Part shown: positions 5,671-6,009 of the stretch, one piece after another
Layout: the number at the start of each line of letters is the position of its first letter
How positions within the stretch are numbered: the first letter of the stretch is position 1
DNA from: JBCDBH01 sp039184055
Lineage (GTDB): Bacteria; Acidobacteriota; Thermoanaerobaculia; Multivoradales; J023
NCBI GenBank assembly: GCA_039184055.1
Contig: JBCDBH010000366.1
Coordinates: forward strand, 1-6,009
DNA length: 6,009 bases
Reading direction: 5' to 3'
Translations under genes and position numbers: made by a program
Notes under the pieces: model-generated
What the model saw: only the letters and a program-made list of their open reading frames with translations
What the model was told of the DNA's origin: nothing
Databases searched by the model: none

Positions 5671-5893
5671 CGTCGCTCACCGAAACATAGGTCATCCAAA
5701 ACGACGGCATGCGGATCTTCTGAAAGAAATCCGGCATCTCATAAAGACCCGCGCACGGTGCTCCATTCACCTCGCACTGGGTATAGCCGGATCCGTCGGT
5801 CGCGTACGACCAACCCAGAACATCTCGATAAAAGTCGGTCGCCTTCTGAACATCGAAGGTCGACAAGTCAATCCAAACAAAGTTCGATTCCAT
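5663..5893 (-). CDS. VOC (glyoxalase/bleomycin-resistance) family protein, truncated after 76 aa
   Basis: The start is typical of single-domain VOC proteins: FVWIDLSTFDVQKATDFY, a Y-x-D-V-L-G-W segment, then YTQCEVNGAPCAGLYE. This is one complete beta-alpha-beta-beta-beta module. It is followed by MPSFWMTYVSVSDVE, which is the first strand of the second module, and there the frame stops at TAG (5663-5665). VOC domains normally need both modules (about 110-130 aa) to form the metal-binding pocket, so the product is probably non-functional or must pair with something else. None of the three frames after the stop resembles the missing half, so this is loss of the 3' part and not a simple frameshift. 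The ATG at 5893 has GAGG (complement of 5899-5902) 5 nt upstream. The two family histidine/glutamate metal ligands cannot be assigned from half a domain. Confidence 0.78.
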   Translation of the reverse strand: MESNFVWIDLSTFDVQKATDFYRDVLGWSYATDGSGYTQCEVNGAPCAGLYEMPDFFQKIRMPSFWMTYVSVSDVE

Positions 5894-5903
5894 GACGTCC
5901 TCA

Positions 5904-5918
5904 TCTCGCGTAGCGAGA
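5904..5918. promoter_or_regulatory. Short perfect hairpin just upstream of the VOC ribosome site
   Basis: TCTCGC (5904-5909) and GCGAGA (5913-5918) are exact inverted copies around a GTA loop, directly next to the ribosome site of the minus-strand VOC gene. It could be a leader hairpin or a small operator. A 6-bp stem can also arise by chance. Confidence 0.3.
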
Positions 5919-5920
5919 CA

Positions 5921-6009
5921 TCACCTCGGTCGCGACACCAGCGGAGCCGCCCGAACATAGCGATTCGCCGCTGCCTCTTCGATCATCCACTTCGCCATCG
6001 ACCGATACG
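5921..6009 (-). CDS. Possible C-terminal tail of a gene entering from the right edge
   Basis: One minus-strand frame is open from the window edge to TGA at 5921-5923 and reads SMAKWMIEEAAANRYVRAAPLVSRPR at its end (given here only as a tail, with no family match). Its third codon positions are about 71% G/C (20 of 28). A second open frame ending at TGA 5901-5903 is a competing possibility, with about 60% G/C at third positions and a low-complexity Gly/Ser content. The first would leave 27 nt before the VOC start, compatible with an operon. Too little is present to assign a function. Confidence 0.35.
   Translation of the reverse strand, partial: YRSMAKWMIEEAAANRYVRAAPLVSRPR

Noticed and set aside
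1..6009. CRISPR arrays, tRNA or rRNA genes, insertion sequences, integrase or transposase genes
   Set aside because: I looked for spaced direct repeats, terminal inverted repeats with transposase motifs, and tRNA-like cloverleaf arms, and saw none.

Overview
The window (about 60% GC, lower after 4990) comes from a bacterium that I infer to be Gram-negative. The evidence is a large exported protein with a signal peptide and an amphipathic-strand region that looks like an outer-membrane beta-barrel. I cannot name the genus from sequence alone.

Region 1 (1-4988, + strand) is the 3' part of a tightly packed operon for poly-gamma-glutamate (PGA). In order it holds the C-terminal part of the ligase PgsB (cut by the window edge), the membrane partner PgsC, a membrane-anchored 'poly-gamma-glutamate system protein' (PgsW/TIGR04332-like), a 306-aa exported protein of unknown family, and a 635-aa exported protein. 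The 635-aa protein has an N-terminal half paralogous to the 306-aa protein and a C-terminal half that reads as a roughly 14-strand beta-barrel. Junctions overlap by 8 and 14 nt or are separated by 5 and 14 nt. Three of the starts have GGAG-type ribosome sites 8 nt upstream, so the five genes are very probably one transcript.

The working model is that PgsB and PgsC polymerise glutamate at the inner membrane, PgsW acts from the inner membrane into the periplasm, and the last two proteins carry the polymer through the periplasm and outer membrane. The two exported proteins are the least described part. Together they hold four copies of one beta-rich domain of about 90 residues. No PgsA/CapA-type protein is encoded here, though it could lie upstream.

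Region 2 (4989-5278, + strand) starts with an abrupt AT-rich patch (about 30% GC) and then a small DUF2283-family gene that is probably unrelated to PGA.

Region 3 (5279-5385) is a short intergenic gap between converging genes with only a weak long-loop inverted repeat.

Region 4 (5386-6009, - strand) reads leftward from the window end: a possible C-terminal tail of a gene entering from the right, a glyoxalase/VOC-family gene that stops after only 76 codons, and a small membrane protein whose TTG start overlaps the VOC stop. The VOC gene looks like a truncated remnant.
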